This document shows positions 8,034 through 18,387 of a stretch of 64,000 nt of DNA, piece after piece (within the stretch, counting starts at the first letter, position 1; the number at the start of each line of letters is the position of its first letter). Origin of the DNA: Legionella steigerwaltii (GTDB taxonomy: Bacteria > Pseudomonadota > Gammaproteobacteria > Legionellales > Legionellaceae); the NCBI RefSeq assembly GCF_001468065.1, contig NZ_LNYZ01000001.1, positions 124,001 through 188,000 of the forward strand, in the 5' to 3' direction. The translations under genes and the position numbers were made by a program. Under the pieces are notes generated by a model, which had not been told where the DNA came from, made no database searches, and saw nothing but the letters and a program-made list of their open reading frames with translations.

Positions 8034-10595
8034 TTATTCAATAACGATTTCTTGTGCCGGTGGGCGCAAATTGTAATGAGAACTCATGCAACGACCGTAA
8101 GCTCCAGTGTTGGCGATTAATAACACATCGCCTTCTTCTGTTACCGGTAATAATCGATCATAGCCGAGCGTGTCACCTGACTCACAGATTGGACCTACGA
8201 TATGGGAAAATCCTGCTTTTTCTTCATGCAATCTGCTTAAGTTCACAATTTCATGGTATGCGCCATATAAAGAAGGTCGAATTAGAGAATTCATACCGGT
8301 TTCGATGCCTACGAATTTTACCTTACCTTTTTCTTTGCATTGAGTCACTTTGGCAAGAATTACCCCACTTTCTGCCACAAAAAATCGTCCAGGCTCAAGC
8401 CAAATTTTAATGTGTGGATAACGTGATTTTACTGCCATTAACAAGGCATCCAAATTTGCAAAATCCAATGGTTGTTGTCCTGGTTTTTCTACTATGCCTA
8501 ATCCGCCGCCTAGATTAATGGATTGAACATGTGGAAATTGCTCTGTTAACGATGCGAGCATTAAAGCGGTTTGTTGCCACAATTCTGGGGTAAGAATGCC
8601 ACTGCCTGAATGTGCATGTAAACCTACTACCTGGATATTATATTTTTTGGTTAATGCAACAACTTGGTCCATGTCATTTTGCGTAATGCCAAATTTTGAC
8701 TCATTTCCCCCTGTGGAAACATGCTTATGATGACCAGCACCCGTGCCTGGATCAATACGGATGATGACTTCACGTTTTTTAAATAATTCAGGCCAATGCT
8801 CCAAAGGATATAAGCTATCTATGGTGACATAACAACCAATATTAAGTGCATACTCATATTCAGTTTTTGGTGCAAAATTGGGGGTAAACAGAATTCGCTT
8901 GCGGTCTATGTTAGGGAAAAGCTCTAGCACTCTATCTAGTTCTTGAATCGAAACACATTCAAAACCGATGCCCTCTTTTTCCATTGTTTTTAAAATCGAT
9001 GGATGGGGATTGGCTTTAATCGCATAAAACAAGGTATCAATCGATTTTAAAGCCAGTAGCTGCTTGGCTCTGGCCGCTTGGGTTTGGCTATGATAAACAT
9101 AGCAAGGCGAATTGAGCGAGGCAATGGTTAATAAACGATCTCGCTCTTTTTCCCACCACGGAATACTGCGAACAGTCGGTTTTCCGAATTCTTCATGCCA
9201 GCTTTTTGAATAATAAAAAATTTGAGGGTTGTTTTCTATGAGCAAATGATGCAGCTTTTGGCATAATTGATTTGCTTGGGATTCATCAACAACAAATGTG
9301 AGGTTCAAATCATTGGATGCAAGTGACATTAAATAGACTTGTTTGGCTTCAAACACTTCTAAAGCTGGGCCAAGCTGTGGCAAAACTGTTCTAATGTGAT
9401 GACCAACGAGACTTACTGCACTACAGGGTTCAATGAGTTTTGCTCGACCAAATTGATTTAATTCCGCTAATAAAGCATTAATTGCTGGTCGGTCATGTAT
9501 TTTACTGTTGATATCGAGCGATAAAGTAACGTTAAACTCAGAAGAGGAGAGTAAGTCTACAGAAAAACCATGATGTTTAAAGGCGGTAAATACATCAGAT
9601 AAAAATCCAACTTGTTGCCACATGTGTAAGGTATCTATAGAGATTAAGAGGATACTGTTTTTAATCTGAATGGATTTAATGAGTGGTGCTGTTTCATCAA
9701 TATCTTTAGTAATGAGTGTTCCTGAATGTTCCGGCATTTGTGTAAATTTGACGGACATTGGAATATTGGCACGACGAACAGGGGGGATGCAATTGGGGTG
9801 CAATACTTTAGCGCCCATTGTCGCAATTTCCTGCGCTTCATCGTAGTTTAATTTCTTCAATAAACGTGCTTGTGGCAGTTGATGAGGATTGGCTGTATAA
9901 ATTCCTGGAACATCAGTCCAAATTTCACAAGCTGCAGCTTGGAGTTTACCGGCGAGCAGGGCAGCTGAAGTATCTGAGCCTCCTCGTCCTAGCAAAACGG
10001 TTTCTCCTTGCGGATTTGCAGCAAAAAAACCTTGAGTAATGATGGCTTGGGCGCCGCTGGAGATAAATTTTTCAACTAATTCGGGAGCGTATTCACTCTC
10101 ACAACGCGCTGATAAATAATTCGTAGCCCCTCCATCAGGAAAAGGTGTACTGATTAAGAGTTCACGCGCATCATACCATTTGCAATGAATTCCTTGTTTT
10201 TCGAGAAAAGCATGGCCTAGGCGAGTCATCATCAGTTCGCCCATACTCAAAATTTCCGCATGAGTTTTTGCGGGAGCTTGCTTTAATAAAGCAATACCAG
10301 TGAGCCATTGTTCTAATTGAAGCAAATCTTTGGCAATTAACTCCGGATCAACTTCAAGTTGCTCTGCAAGATTGAGATGTCCATTACGAATATCAGTCAA
10401 AATACTCTGATGTTCATTGATTAAAGCAGCCTCGATGGCTTTCTCAAGTTTGTTAGAAATTTGCGTCAGTGCAGAGCAGACAATAACCGGTTGTACTCCA
10501 GAACTTATATGCTTTTTAGTAATGGAAAAAATATTATTCCACGTGTTGCGAGTTGAAACACTGGTACCACCAAATTTAGTGACTATTTGCTGCAT
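8034..10595 (-). CDS. lysAC: Bifunctional aspartokinase / diaminopimelate decarboxylase
   Basis: This 853-residue fusion joins the first and last enzymes of lysine synthesis. Residues 1 to about 460 are a LysC-type aspartokinase (KFGGTSVSTRNTW at the start, GRGGSDTSAALLAG, then two ACT-like regulatory domains containing LLSSSEFNVTLSLD and VSLVGHHIR). Residues about 480-853 are a LysA decarboxylase, with the PLP lysine in FYAIKANPHPSI, HAHSGSG, GGGLGIVEKPG, EPGRFFVAESG and CESGDTLG. Such fusions are known in Legionella, Xylella and Xanthomonas relatives. Having substrate entry and product release on one chain suggests coordinated lysine feedback through the ACT domains; this is inference. The C-terminal half is nearly duplicated by the stand-alone gene at 447-1862. 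Confidence 0.95.
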   Translation of the reverse strand: MQQIVTKFGGTSVSTRNTWNNIFSITKKHISSGVQPVIVCSALTQISNKLEKAIEAALINEHQSILTDIRNGHLNLAEQLEVDPELIAKDLLQLEQWLTGIALLKQAPAKTHAEILSMGELMMTRLGHAFLEKQGIHCKWYDARELLISTPFPDGGATNYLSARCESEYAPELVEKFISSGAQAIITQGFFAANPQGETVLLGRGGSDTSAALLAGKLQAAACEIWTDVPGIYTANPHQLPQARLLKKLNYDEAQEIATMGAKVLHPNCIPPVRRANIPMSVKFTQMPEHSGTLITKDIDETAPLIKSIQIKNSILLISIDTLHMWQQVGFLSDVFTAFKHHGFSVDLLSSSEFNVTLSLDINSKIHDRPAINALLAELNQFGRAKLIEPCSAVSLVGHHIRTVLPQLGPALEVFEAKQVYLMSLASNDLNLTFVVDESQANQLCQKLHHLLIENNPQIFYYSKSWHEEFGKPTVRSIPWWEKERDRLLTIASLNSPCYVYHSQTQAARAKQLLALKSIDTLFYAIKANPHPSILKTMEKEGIGFECVSIQELDRVLELFPNIDRKRILFTPNFAPKTEYEYALNIGCYVTIDSLYPLEHWPELFKKREVIIRIDPGTGAGHHKHVSTGGNESKFGITQNDMDQVVALTKKYNIQVVGLHAHSGSGILTPELWQQTALMLASLTEQFPHVQSINLGGGLGIVEKPGQQPLDFANLDALLMAVKSRYPHIKIWLEPGRFFVAESGVILAKVTQCKEKGKVKFVGIETGMNSLIRPSLYGAYHEIVNLSRLHEEKAGFSHIVGPICESGDTLGYDRLLPVTEEGDVLLIANTGAYGRCMSSHYNLRPPAQEIVIE

Positions 10596-10884
10596 GATTC
10601 ATTTCCGCTCAAAATTAATACACATTACCATGGAGGGGAGGAGAAGCACAAGTCTCTAGAGCACTAATTAAGAATTGCACGACGATATTATTCATTAATT
10701 AACCATGATGGATTTAATTATATCACTATGGATTAATATTCATTACTTATTGAATCTAAATAAGAAAAAGGTATTTTGAAGGTGTTTCTAATGATTTGAA
10801 AACAGGGTACACTCGCTGTTTAGCGGACGTATTTTATTCAAATTTTGGATTATGTTTTTTAAGGAGTAATAAGGAGTGAAAAAT

Positions 10885-12333
10885 ATGCACAAACCTTTAA
10901 GAACACTAGTTAACGCTGCTGTTATTAGTGTTCTAGCTGCTGGTGGAGTTCATGCAGCTGGATTCTCTCTATATGGAGAAAGCGCCGGATATACAGTGGG
11001 TAACTATGCCGCTGGTTCTGCAGCAGAAGCAGCCGACGCATCAACAGGTTGGTATAACCCTGCTGGTTTAGCTTTACTTCGTGAGCAGCAAGTAGTTTTG
11101 GGTGGTATTGGCATATTTCCTACTCTGAAAATGGATGGCTCGAGCGCATTTACTACAACTACGGGTCTTCCTCCACCTTTTCCTCCAGTTGTTCAATACG
11201 AACAAAATTTTGAAGGTGTAGATGGTAGTTATAATGCGTTTGTTCCTTCATTTCATTATGCTTTGCCTTTAGGTGAGCGTACTACGTTCGGTTTAAGTGT
11301 TACTGCTCCATTTGGATTAGCTACGGATTGGGCTCCTGATTCTCCAGTACGCTATTCAGCGACGTACACCGAAATTTTAACTACTAATATTTCGCCTGAA
11401 TTAGGTACTCGACTCACGGAACATTTTGCATTAGGAGCAGGTCTTGATCTGCAATGGGCTCGTGCTAAATTCAATCAAATGATTGGTGCACCGACTCTTT
11501 TCCTGCTTCTTGATGAGGATCCTGCTTCAGTTGACACTTTAAGTTATAACAAAGCTTCATCTTGGGGCGTTGGATTTCATGTTGGGGTGATGGGAATGTT
11601 TAATGACAATCACACACGCATAGGTCTTAATTACCAATCGCGAGTGCGTCATGTTTTCTATGGACATAGCCGTTTATCTGGGATATTGGCTAATAATAAT
11701 TTTGAGTTGGTTTTCCCAATATTACCGCCTTCAGCATCTCGAACAAATAATGATTTATTTAGCAACCCACAAGAATTTCCAGATGTCCTTACATTAAGTG
11801 CTTATCAAGACATCAATGAGCGGCTGGCTTTATTAGGATCGGTTGTCTGGACAGGCTGGGGTGTCTTTAACGACATCCAATTGAATAATGTTGCTGTTCC
11901 CAATATCGGGGCACCACCATTTTTTAACGTGACTCAAGCAAATATTAATACTAATGTAATACAAGACTACCATGATTCTTGGCGTGTTGCTCTTGGTGCC
12001 AATTATCGTGTGAATCCAAAATTAATGTTTCGTGTAGGTGGTGGTTATGATCAGACTCCAACACCGGATGCATTTAGAAATGTTCGTTTACCAGACGTTG
12101 ATCGTTGGGCAATTGCTGTGGGTGCTCATTATCAATGGCGACCCAATGTTGGTATTGATGTAGGGTATACTCACTTGTTTGCTGGAGCTAAGCCGGATGT
12201 TGATACGCTTCAGGTGTTGTCACAAACTTCTACGTACAGTGTAGATATTAATGACGGTCATTTTGCGGCTGATCTAGTAGGTGCTCAATTGACATGGATT
12301 ATTGATAAGATTCCTGAAGTGCCAACAAAATAA
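10885..12333 (+). CDS. FadL/OmpP1-family outer-membrane hydrophobic-compound transporter
   Basis: The protein has 482 residues. A signal peptide ending AAGGVHA precedes the mature start AGFSLYGESAGYTVGNY, and the FadL-type N-terminal hatch is recognisable by ASTGWYNPAGLALL. The remainder alternates amphipathic strands, as in the 14-strand barrel of FadL/TodX proteins, which take long-chain fatty acids or aromatic hydrocarbons across the outer membrane. Two ribosome sites compete: AAGGAG at 10871 serves ATG 10885, while AAGGAG at 10861 serves a GTG at 10876 that adds three residues. The gene is divergent from lysAC and is closed by a clear terminator. Substrate is not predictable from the sequence. 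Confidence 0.9.
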   Translation: MHKPLRTLVNAAVISVLAAGGVHAAGFSLYGESAGYTVGNYAAGSAAEAADASTGWYNPAGLALLREQQVVLGGIGIFPTLKMDGSSAFTTTTGLPPPFPPVVQYEQNFEGVDGSYNAFVPSFHYALPLGERTTFGLSVTAPFGLATDWAPDSPVRYSATYTEILTTNISPELGTRLTEHFALGAGLDLQWARAKFNQMIGAPTLFLLLDEDPASVDTLSYNKASSWGVGFHVGVMGMFNDNHTRIGLNYQSRVRHVFYGHSRLSGILANNNFELVFPILPPSASRTNNDLFSNPQEFPDVLTLSAYQDINERLALLGSVVWTGWGVFNDIQLNNVAVPNIGAPPFFNVTQANINTNVIQDYHDSWRVALGANYRVNPKLMFRVGGGYDQTPTPDAFRNVRLPDVDRWAIAVGAHYQWRPNVGIDVGYTHLFAGAKPDVDTLQVLSQTSTYSVDINDGHFAADLVGAQLTWIIDKIPEVPTK

Positions 12334-12356
12334 GCATCAAAATATATTGAATCGGT

Positions 12357-12382
12357 AAAAAGCCACTTAAAGTGGCTTTTTT
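12357..12382 (+). terminator. Rho-independent terminator of the FadL gene
   Basis: AGCCAC / GTGGCT form a six-pair stem (extendable to eight) around TTAAA, followed by a run of six T and an AT-rich tail. Position is 24 bases after the stop codon. Confidence 0.9.
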
Positions 12383-12511
12383 ATTTTATCTGTTTAAGCA
12401 TATATGGGTTGTGGAAGGTCTTTAGCCTTGTGCTTTCTAATGTATGGATGCTTGATGAGTTTGATGGAGGAATGGAGGCGGAATTCGCCTCCTAGCGTAT
12501 CTATGGAAAAA

Positions 12512-12901
12512 TTATCTTTTCTCAATGGTCGCTTCACCCGCTCCGTTTACAGTCAGAGTATATCCGTTCTTTGATAGAGATTTTGGGGTGATATCACCAG
12601 TATCAAGATCCATATGAACCTCACCGACTTCTATGGGATTAGCAGTATTAGTGGCCATTTTAATTACTGCTGCGCATTGCTTGCCCGTTGTATGTCCATA
12701 GCAGGCTAATTTTACGAGATTCCAATAAACTTTTTGTGTTGAATTAGCTGCAGTTGGGTAAGCGGAAGGTACGCCTGCTATATAAGCGTTTGATTCTTCA
12801 GGAGTTTTGTTATGGGTAATTAAATAAGCTGGACTAGCAAAAGCTGTTATAGCACTTAAACTTAAAGCAACTGCTGAAAAACCTTTAAATATTAAATTCA
12901 T
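12512..12901 (-). CDS. Small exported protein of unknown function
   Basis: This 129-residue protein has a clear signal peptide (GFSAVALSLSAITAFA, cut before SPAYLITHN). The mature part is about 105 residues and contains two cysteines 11 apart (CYGHTTGKQC) that could form a disulphide in the periplasm. The C-terminal half (VGEVHMDLDTGDITPKSLSKNGYTL) looks like short beta strands. An AGAAAAAG-type ribosome site precedes the start. I do not recognise the family; similar short secreted proteins are common in Legionella. It is convergent with the FadL gene and lies apart from hemB, so no functional link is implied. Confidence 0.75.
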   Translation of the reverse strand: MNLIFKGFSAVALSLSAITAFASPAYLITHNKTPEESNAYIAGVPSAYPTAANSTQKVYWNLVKLACYGHTTGKQCAAVIKMATNTANPIEVGEVHMDLDTGDITPKSLSKNGYTLTVNGAGEATIEKR

Positions 12902-13086
12902 TATATCTTTTTCTCCGTTTAATTATAAATGATTGGTCAGAGGTATCATCCCTCAATAAGTCTACAGAAAATGTACTGCTCTAAACCAATCGGCTTTTCT
13001 ACATCTTTAAAACGCACCAAAGAGTATATAGTAAAATAGCTTAGTGTCTATCATCATTAGTCTTAGGCAATAATGACTTACCAACA

Positions 13087-14082
13087 CTAAGATGATTTAT
13101 TCTGACTTAATAAGCGTGCGATATCCTTGGCAAAGTAAGAAATAATAAAATCTGCACCTGCACGTTTTATAGCCGTTAAACTTTCTATTATGGCGTGTTC
13201 TTCATTGATGAGTTTGTTTTGAGCGGCTATTTTAATCATTGAATATTCACCACTTACCTGATAAGCACAAAGGGGCACTTCAGGAAAATGTTGTTTTAGT
13301 CTTGCGATAACATCCAGGTAAAATCCGGCAGGTTTAACCATCATCATATCAGCTCCTTCCTCAAGGTCTAACGCTGTTTCTCTTAGGGCTTCAGCACTAT
13401 TAGCCGGATCCATTTGATAGGCCTTACGATTACCGAATTTTGGTGCGCCTTGTGCTGCCTCTCTAAAAGGTCCATACAAGCAAGAGCAATATTTTGCGCT
13501 GTAACTTAAGATAGGGATATGCTGATATCCTTGGGCATCCAATGCTTCGCGAATCGCACTTACCATTCCATCCGTCATGCCGCTAGGAGCTACCCAATCA
13601 GCACCAGCTTTTGCATGACTTACCGCTTGTTTTGCAAGAAAAGTCAATGTCTTATCGGTATCAATACATTCGCCATTGAGTACACCACAATGTCCATGAT
13701 CAGTATATTCACAAAAACAAAGATCAGTAATAATTAAGATGTCTTTATTCACAGTACGAATTTTCTTTATCGCTTTTTGAATAATTCCTTCATGATTAAA
13801 TGATTCGCTACCATATGCATCTTTATGCTTGGGAATACCAAACAGAAGGACCGCTGGTATACCCAAAGAACCAAGTAATTCAATTTCCTTTGGAATGCAA
13901 TCGAGGCTTAATTGAAATTGACCAGGCATTGCACTTATTTCTTGAGGCTTATTTAGTAATTCGCTAATAAATAATGGAGCGATAAATTGCTGAGGATGCA
14001 AGCGCGTTTCTTTAACTAAAGCACGAGACATCGCACTACTTCTTAAACGAGTCAACCTTAAGGGTATATTGTAATCGGTCAT
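13087..14082 (-). CDS. hemB: Delta-aminolevulinic acid dehydratase (porphobilinogen synthase)
   Basis: HemB condenses two 5-aminolevulinate molecules to porphobilinogen in heme synthesis. The 331-residue chain (from MTDYNIPLR) has the usual length. Active-site lysines are in ILSYSAKYCSCLYGPFR and MMVKPAGFYLDV, and DLCFCEYTDHGHCG carries the metal-binding cysteines typical of zinc-type enzymes. APSGMTDGMV and YQVSGEYSMIK are further signatures. The longest frame starts 60 bases upstream, but ATG 14082 has AGGA nine bases before it and matches the family N-terminus (LRLTRLRSSAMSRALVKET). A hairpin with CTTAGTGT/ACACTAAG arms (13040-13091) overlaps the 3' end and may end transcription. Confidence 0.95.
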   Translation of the reverse strand: MTDYNIPLRLTRLRSSAMSRALVKETRLHPQQFIAPLFISELLNKPQEISAMPGQFQLSLDCIPKEIELLGSLGIPAVLLFGIPKHKDAYGSESFNHEGIIQKAIKKIRTVNKDILIITDLCFCEYTDHGHCGVLNGECIDTDKTLTFLAKQAVSHAKAGADWVAPSGMTDGMVSAIREALDAQGYQHIPILSYSAKYCSCLYGPFREAAQGAPKFGNRKAYQMDPANSAEALRETALDLEEGADMMMVKPAGFYLDVIARLKQHFPEVPLCAYQVSGEYSMIKIAAQNKLINEEHAIIESLTAIKRAGADFIISYFAKDIARLLSQNKSS

Positions 14083-14148
14083 GGAATTAATCCTGTTATT
14101 AGTTTTAAAAAGCTCAAATCTTAATCCGAGATATTTTAACACAATGAC

Positions 14149-14234
14149 TGTAGCCTGGGTGCAGCGAAGCGTAACCCGGGATTAAAATTCATGCTAATAA
14201 ACCCCGGGTTACGCTTCGCTGCACCCAGGCTACA
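14149..14234. repeat. Palindromic repeat, copy 3
   Basis: TGTAGCCTGGGTGCAGCGAA (14149 on) pairs with the matching right arm ending at 14234. The arms read CGTAACCCGGG and CCCGGGTTACG, again with compensating changes compared with other copies. It lies between hemB and tamB. Confidence 0.9.
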
Positions 14235-14253
14235 AAGTTCTCAGATCTACATT

Positions 14254-16458
14254 TTATTGTTTTCTTTTTTTAATTTTTTTATTCGAGGTATACAAAAAAT
14301 CGATTGCACTACTGGTATCGCTGTTGCTTATTTGAATACTAAAAAATCTGTTGAGTAAATATCTGAGTGTCAACATATTCGTATCTGTTTGTGAGAGGCC
14401 AATGTTATAGCTTAAATAAAGGCGTTTTGAGAGCGATTTTCCTACCACAAAGGAAGTGGTGTCACTTGAAGTATTAGTGATTTGATTGTAGTTCGTATTG
14501 GTTTGTACATTAAAATCAATGCCTGCGGTTTGTTTGAGTTGCTCCAAAAGTTGGAGACTATTTGTGGTGCTTCCCAGGTTCATAGAAGATATCGCTGCTA
14601 GAAGTAATTGTCCTCCAGCCTTATTTGCCTGGTTTGCTGGACGCCTTAGAACAAGCATGGAAAGAATATCTGCTTGTGAAAGAACAGCAGGCTCAGAAAA
14701 TAATTGAATTTTAGGACGCGTTAACCGGCCGCTTACTTCTACTCCTAAAATCATGGTTTCCCCATAATTAATATTTTGAAGATTAGTGCTGTTAAAATCT
14801 AAAAGTTGGCTTGAACTTTCAAAAGTAGTAGGTGAAGTACTAATTTTTTTTGCAGCACGAACATTAATAACTGGATTAGAAATAGGTCCGCGAGTAAAAA
14901 TGAGCTGGCCCTGTTGTATTGCTAAATCTTGCCCATAGGCTTTATAAGTACCGTCTCTAACTGATAATTCCCCATATGCATTGATTGAGCTCTGTTGTGA
15001 TCTTTTTAGATGCAGTATTCCCTCCAAATGTCCTTTTAACCCTTTTACATTGACTGCCACTTCTTTCCCCATTTCAAGATCAATATCCATGTTGTTAATC
15101 AGGGTAAAGGAAGGTGATGGTTTTTCTTTGCGTTTATAAACCACGTCATCAGGTAAAGAAAGGCTGTTATGGAATGTGCGCGGTTTGATTTCAGCATAAG
15201 GAACTAAAACAGTACCCGAAAGAGTTTGGGTCGTTGGTGTTACATGAAGATTGAGTTTGGGTGAAATATGGATTTTGTATTCGCTTGTTTGGACTAATGG
15301 AAAATCATTTCCTTCCAGGATGAAATCACCTGTAAATCGGGAGCTTAAATTTCCTTTTCCGGTAAGTGATAAATGATGGCCCGAAGATACTGCAGAGCCT
15401 GTTGCTTCCCAAGCACGTTCTTTGCCTTGGACATTTATCTCAAGCGCATCAAGATTAAGCCCTAGTTTGGGTAAGGATAGACTGGTTTTACTGAGCAGAA
15501 GTTGGCTTTCGATTTTTCTTTTATTCACTGTACCGCTTACTTTTAATGAGGCAACTAATTGTCCTTTGAGCTTATTAATTTCCGGACTGATTTTTTGTAA
15601 AAAGTCTAAAGAGTTTATTTTCAGTGATAATTCACTACTTATTGGTTGATTACCTTTTAAGCCAGTATCAAGAGCGAATTTTGGTAGTTTAAACTCCAGG
15701 TTTAAATTTTTATATTCATCAATGGCCAAAATGCCAGAACCTTTAAGTTTGTCCGGTGAAAGGATAACTTTTAGAGAGCCGCCTTTAAATTGGAGACAAG
15801 GTATGGTGTCATTATTAGGTATCTGGTAAAAACCTGGATGTATCGTGAGCAGTAAATTTCCCTGATTTTTAGCGGTGATCTCACCTTTGGCAGATAAACT
15901 GGTGTATAAACCAGCGTGCTGAGACGGTATATTTTTAGGTTGCGTCAGATTCGCATCAAATGTCCACTCCCATGGCAAAGTCCCACGAATTTTTGCATCC
16001 ATCAACCAATGATCTTCTGGTTCAGTGGTTGCTTGCGAGTGTAAATTGATTTGCATATGGGGTAAGACACCGGTAGCAGTGATCGTTCCTTTTTCACTGA
16101 CCATGATTTTATTTTGTGCTATTTTCCACTGCATGCCATGCCATTTTGCAGTGACTAATTGACTCTCTCGCAAAGGATGGGGATGCCATTGGATGTCTAG
16201 TTGTTCTATGTTTAGTTTAAGCGATTTATTCTGATACTCAAGTCCACTCAAGACAAAGTGATTGAATAAGCTGCCCTCAATTTGTCGAATTTTAATAGTG
16301 CCTGGTAGGTATAAATGACCGAATTGAATAAGAGTACGTAAACCTGGTTTTGTTTCTAATAAAAATAAACCCACTCCACCCAATAAAATGAGAAATAAAC
16401 AGCTAATATAAAGTATTTTAACTAAAACTCGGAGGGTCTTTACCAGGAATCGCTTCAT
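14254..16458 (-). CDS. tamB: Translocation and assembly module subunit TamB
   Basis: This 734-residue protein begins with one transmembrane anchor (VLVKILYISCLFLILLGGVG) and then extends through the periplasm. The C-terminal 300 residues are the TamB/DUF490 domain: ATGVL-type strands, GTYKAYGQDLAIQQGQLIF, ILGVEVSGRLTRPKIQLFSEPA, LSQADILSMLV and a final strand region LYLSYNIGLSQTD. With TamA it bridges inner and outer membranes for insertion of outer-membrane proteins and, in related AsmA-like proteins, lipid transport. It is shorter than E. coli TamB (1259 residues), the missing part being the repetitive middle. Its start overlaps the tamA stop by four bases, so the two are translationally coupled. 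Confidence 0.9.
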   Translation of the reverse strand: MKRFLVKTLRVLVKILYISCLFLILLGGVGLFLLETKPGLRTLIQFGHLYLPGTIKIRQIEGSLFNHFVLSGLEYQNKSLKLNIEQLDIQWHPHPLRESQLVTAKWHGMQWKIAQNKIMVSEKGTITATGVLPHMQINLHSQATTEPEDHWLMDAKIRGTLPWEWTFDANLTQPKNIPSQHAGLYTSLSAKGEITAKNQGNLLLTIHPGFYQIPNNDTIPCLQFKGGSLKVILSPDKLKGSGILAIDEYKNLNLEFKLPKFALDTGLKGNQPISSELSLKINSLDFLQKISPEINKLKGQLVASLKVSGTVNKRKIESQLLLSKTSLSLPKLGLNLDALEINVQGKERAWEATGSAVSSGHHLSLTGKGNLSSRFTGDFILEGNDFPLVQTSEYKIHISPKLNLHVTPTTQTLSGTVLVPYAEIKPRTFHNSLSLPDDVVYKRKEKPSPSFTLINNMDIDLEMGKEVAVNVKGLKGHLEGILHLKRSQQSSINAYGELSVRDGTYKAYGQDLAIQQGQLIFTRGPISNPVINVRAAKKISTSPTTFESSSQLLDFNSTNLQNINYGETMILGVEVSGRLTRPKIQLFSEPAVLSQADILSMLVLRRPANQANKAGGQLLLAAISSMNLGSTTNSLQLLEQLKQTAGIDFNVQTNTNYNQITNTSSDTTSFVVGKSLSKRLYLSYNIGLSQTDTNMLTLRYLLNRFFSIQISNSDTSSAIDFLYTSNKKIKKRKQ

Positions 16459-18143
16459 AAGTCAGGCCCCATGCTAATCACCAAACGCGGACCATTGCTG
16501 TCACGATGCCATCGATTATTAATTGCCTGTGCTAATCCTACTTTAATTGGACCTAGAGGTGAAACCCACATTAAACCACCGCCTGCATCATAATAACTTT
16601 TAAGAGGAGTTGGATTGTAAATCGCTCCTGCATCATAAAATGCAATCAAGTACCAATTTTTTTTGGTTTCTTTTTGAATTTCAAAACCAGCATAACTTAT
16701 TATTCTACTAGGACCAATTGAATTAAAACTAAATGCTTTTAAATTATCCGTTCCTCCTAAAAGTAATGCAAGTGATAAAGGCTGCTGGTTAATATTATTG
16801 ATCGCAGTAAATCCTTGGATTGCATGTCCGTAAAGACGTAAACGAAGTGGTTCAATTCGCATTGCAGCTTTCAAGTCTAATGAAGCTTGGGCAAAATTTA
16901 TGGTAGATAAAAGGATTTGATTTGCAGTAAGACCATTAATCGTGACGTTATATCCCGAGGGTGAAAAGAGTAAATCTTGAGTTTTGCTCCACGTAAAAGT
17001 TGCCTTAGGATAGAGTAGAAATTGTTTTGTATTTTGCTGAAATGCGTAATGAAATCCTTCATAAAGAGTATTTACGGATAAAGTACGTTGGTAATTGGTT
17101 ATTCGATGTTGTTGTGCAAGTGATATAAGAAACGAGTTACTGTATCCCGCACTATAATTTAAATTCGAAAAATTGCCTGTCAGTGTATATTGATCCTGAA
17201 TAGGATTTTTACCTGGAATAACATACTGGGCTTGTAATGCATTTTGCACAAAAGAACCTTGGGCCATAAGATTGAATTTATGCCCTTGGCGATTGACGGG
17301 TACTACATGCAGTGCAGCGCGACCGCGAACTCCCGTATCCGTTCCATAGCCTGCACCCAGAGTATAAGAGTATTTGGATGCAGGCTCAGTATAGATTTTT
17401 ACAGGCACTGTTGGGTTTTCTGTAATTTGGGGTTTTACAAGTACAGAACTAAAATAACCGCTATTTGATAAGTCGTTATTTAACTGGAGTATTTTATCAG
17501 CTGAATAGACTTGTCCAGGATGAAATGGAACAAAACGATGCAATAACTTAGGATTGATGTACGTAGGGTTAAATTGTATTTGCCCAAAATAATATAGAGG
17601 GCCTGTGTCAAGAACTAATGTGATTTCTGCTGTATAACTGTCTTCATCAATTAAAATTTCACTTTTTTTAAAGCCTGCACGCATATAACCTTGGGTTTCC
17701 GCAGCATCAAGAAGTTTTAATTTAGTTTGCTCGTATTGTTCGGTAAAAAGTGGAGATCCTTGTACTAACGGTACATTTTTGACTGTATCGCGCAGAATAG
17801 GGTTGCGTGAACCTTCACCGATAATCTCAACTTTAATTCGCGAAATCATGATTTGTGGGCCTGGATGGATGACAACAGTCAATTGGCGTGCATTAGCTCT
17901 TTGTAGTTTGGCGTCTGCCTTAAAGTAACCAAAAGGTTGAACCGCCTGAATTACTTGATCTCTTAACTCGTCTAGGCTGAATTGAGCAAGGGGTTTTAAT
18001 TTTTGTAATTCATTCAAACGCTTTTCAACATTCGCTTCGACTTTTCCAGAAACTCCATAAATTGTAATGGATACTGAATCATTGCTTTTAGCAAATAATG
18101 TAAAACAGGTAATGAGAAGTATCAGGTAGATTAGTTTTTTCAT
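16455..18143 (-). CDS. tamA: Outer-membrane assembly factor TamA (Omp85 family)
   Basis: The chain has 562 residues, close to the usual 570-580. A signal peptide (MKKLIYLILLITCFTLF) is followed by three POTRA domains to about residue 250; YYFGQIQFNP and PFHPGQVYSADKILQLNNDL are typical of the third. A 16-strand Omp85 barrel follows, with YTLGAGYGTDTGVRGRAALH at its start, LGGTDNLKAFSFNSIGPSR as the lid-loop region and SPLGPIKVGLAQ near the end. The terminal residues are polar/hydrophobic rather than the common final phenylalanine. It forms an operon with tamB. Its role is outer-membrane insertion of autotransporters and other barrels. Confidence 0.93.
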   Translation of the reverse strand: MKKLIYLILLITCFTLFAKSNDSVSITIYGVSGKVEANVEKRLNELQKLKPLAQFSLDELRDQVIQAVQPFGYFKADAKLQRANARQLTVVIHPGPQIMISRIKVEIIGEGSRNPILRDTVKNVPLVQGSPLFTEQYEQTKLKLLDAAETQGYMRAGFKKSEILIDEDSYTAEITLVLDTGPLYYFGQIQFNPTYINPKLLHRFVPFHPGQVYSADKILQLNNDLSNSGYFSSVLVKPQITENPTVPVKIYTEPASKYSYTLGAGYGTDTGVRGRAALHVVPVNRQGHKFNLMAQGSFVQNALQAQYVIPGKNPIQDQYTLTGNFSNLNYSAGYSNSFLISLAQQHRITNYQRTLSVNTLYEGFHYAFQQNTKQFLLYPKATFTWSKTQDLLFSPSGYNVTINGLTANQILLSTINFAQASLDLKAAMRIEPLRLRLYGHAIQGFTAINNINQQPLSLALLLGGTDNLKAFSFNSIGPSRIISYAGFEIQKETKKNWYLIAFYDAGAIYNPTPLKSYYDAGGGLMWVSPLGPIKVGLAQAINNRWHRDSNGPRLVISMGPDL

Positions 18144-18387
18144 GCAGTCTCAGTGCCTTTTCCACCAAAAATGTTCCTGCTGTATCAGAAAACTCTTTAA
18201 GAATATACCACTTAATCGAGAGGAAGGGCTAGGGTAATGAAAGGATATATAATCGCCACCATTGATATTTTTAAATTAGCATGTTAAATAATTACGCATC
18301 GTAAGGATTTGATTCTTGCTACTAGACAGTTTGATATTTGTGCTTATTCAAAACTGAGTTTCATAATTACAGTGAGTTGAAAAATTT

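Noticed and set aside
10596-10875. Possible lysine riboswitch in front of lysAC
   Set aside because: The leader has purine-rich and AT-rich stretches but none of the conserved L-box helices or a terminator/antiterminator pair that I could trace.
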